From positions 1-5,373 of the forward strand of contig JAGAAE010000022.1 in assembly GCA_017615405.1 (NCBI GenBank): a DNA stretch of 5,373 nucleotides, in the 5' to 3' direction. The notes below the pieces were generated by a model. It was not told where the DNA came from, ran no database searches, and was given only the letters and a program-made list of their open reading frames with translations. This DNA is from Clostridia bacterium (GTDB taxonomy: Bacteria; Bacillota; Clostridia; Oscillospirales; Acutalibacteraceae). Made by a program: the position numbers and the translations under genes. Positions 5,060-5,373 of this stretch are shown here, piece by piece (within the stretch, counting starts at the first letter, position 1; each line of letters starts with the position of its first letter).

Positions 5060-5373
5060 TCTTTTTAAAACTCTTCCTTACCTTCCTCGAAATAGGCGCC
5101 GTTTCGTTCGGCGGCGGCTACGGAATGATATCCCTTATCCGCGAGACGGTTTTATCAAACGGCTGGCTGAGCGCGGAAAAGTTTTCCGACTTTTTTGCCG
5201 TTTCGGAATCGACTCCGGGACCGATTGCCGTCAATATTGCCACCTTTATCGGCTCGTCACAGGGCGGGATAGGCGGCGCGGCGCTCTCTACCCTCGGCGT
5301 TATTCTGCCCGCCTTTTTCATAATCCTCATAATCGCATCGCTCTCAAAGGGGCTTCTTAAAAAAGGCAGTGTC
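5056..5373 (+). CDS. CHR-superfamily (chromate-type) transporter, single-domain subunit 2 (3' end off the window)
   Basis: Starting at ATG 5056 in a 4-nt ATGA overlap with the previous gene, 106 codons run open to the window edge. The frame is MIFLKLFLTFLEIGAVSFGG and onward, with FGGGYGM (18-24), SESTPGPIAVN (50-60), ATFIG (62-66) and a hydrophobic helix at about 77-96. It parallels subunit 1 motif by motif. GGGAGAG at 5041-5047 serves as the ribosome binding site. The overlap implies coupled, roughly equal synthesis of the two halves, as expected for a heterodimeric transporter. About 80 residues should be missing if it matches subunit 1 in length. Confidence 0.92.
   Translation, partial: MIFLKLFLTFLEIGAVSFGGGYGMISLIRETVLSNGWLSAEKFSDFFAVSESTPGPIAVNIATFIGSSQGGIGGAALSTLGVILPAFFIILIIASLSKGLLKKGSV

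Noticed and set aside
1..5373. CRISPR array, tRNA, rRNA, riboswitch or insertion sequence
   Set aside because: No regularly spaced repeats, cloverleaf-like sequence, conserved rRNA segment, known aptamer core or transposase was seen on either strand.

Overview
The window looks like part of a low-to-moderate GC Firmicutes chromosome, most likely from Clostridia of the Oscillospiraceae/Ruminococcaceae type. The evidence is the strong AGGAG-type ribosome binding sites, GTG and TTG starts, sigma-A-like promoters, and small proteins whose style I recognise from that group. This placement is inference; there is no rRNA or other marker gene here. No tRNA, rRNA, CRISPR array, transposase or insertion sequence is visible.

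Layout. (1) Positions 1-1202, minus strand: an AAA+ ATPase with a DUF4143-type C-terminus, running off the left edge, preceded by a near-consensus promoter. (2) Positions 1203-1825: a gene-free, AT-rich stretch of about 620 bp. It holds a clear intrinsic terminator with a possible promoter just upstream (together a candidate ~75-nt small RNA), an 11-bp inverted repeat, a 12-bp direct repeat, and a cluster of four DnaA-box-like 9-mers arranged as two inward-facing pairs around an AT-rich core. (3) Positions 1826-2748, minus strand: a tightly packed operon of three uncharacterised small proteins (79, 113 and 111 aa). (4) Positions 2749-2806: a 58-bp divergent promoter region whose two genes both use non-ATG starts (GTG leftward, TTG rightward). 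(5) Positions 2807-5373, plus strand: an operon of a YfcE-like metallophosphoesterase, a polysaccharide pyruvyl transferase family protein, and two tandem single-domain CHR (chromate-type) transporter subunits, the second cut by the right edge.

How the parts relate. The plus-strand genes are spaced by 3 nt, 15 nt and a 4-nt ATGA overlap, so they are probably co-transcribed. The two CHR proteins very likely form a heteromeric transporter. The pyruvyl transferase probably modifies a cell-envelope glycan, and the phosphoesterase is a general metal-dependent enzyme with unknown substrate. The three small proteins share their promoter region with this operon but have no function I can assign.

Most noteworthy: the DnaA-box cluster with its flanking repeats lies in an intergenic region that is not next to dnaA. 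It could be a replication origin, a DnaA-titrating site, or the origin of an integrated element. Second is the uncharacterised three-gene module.
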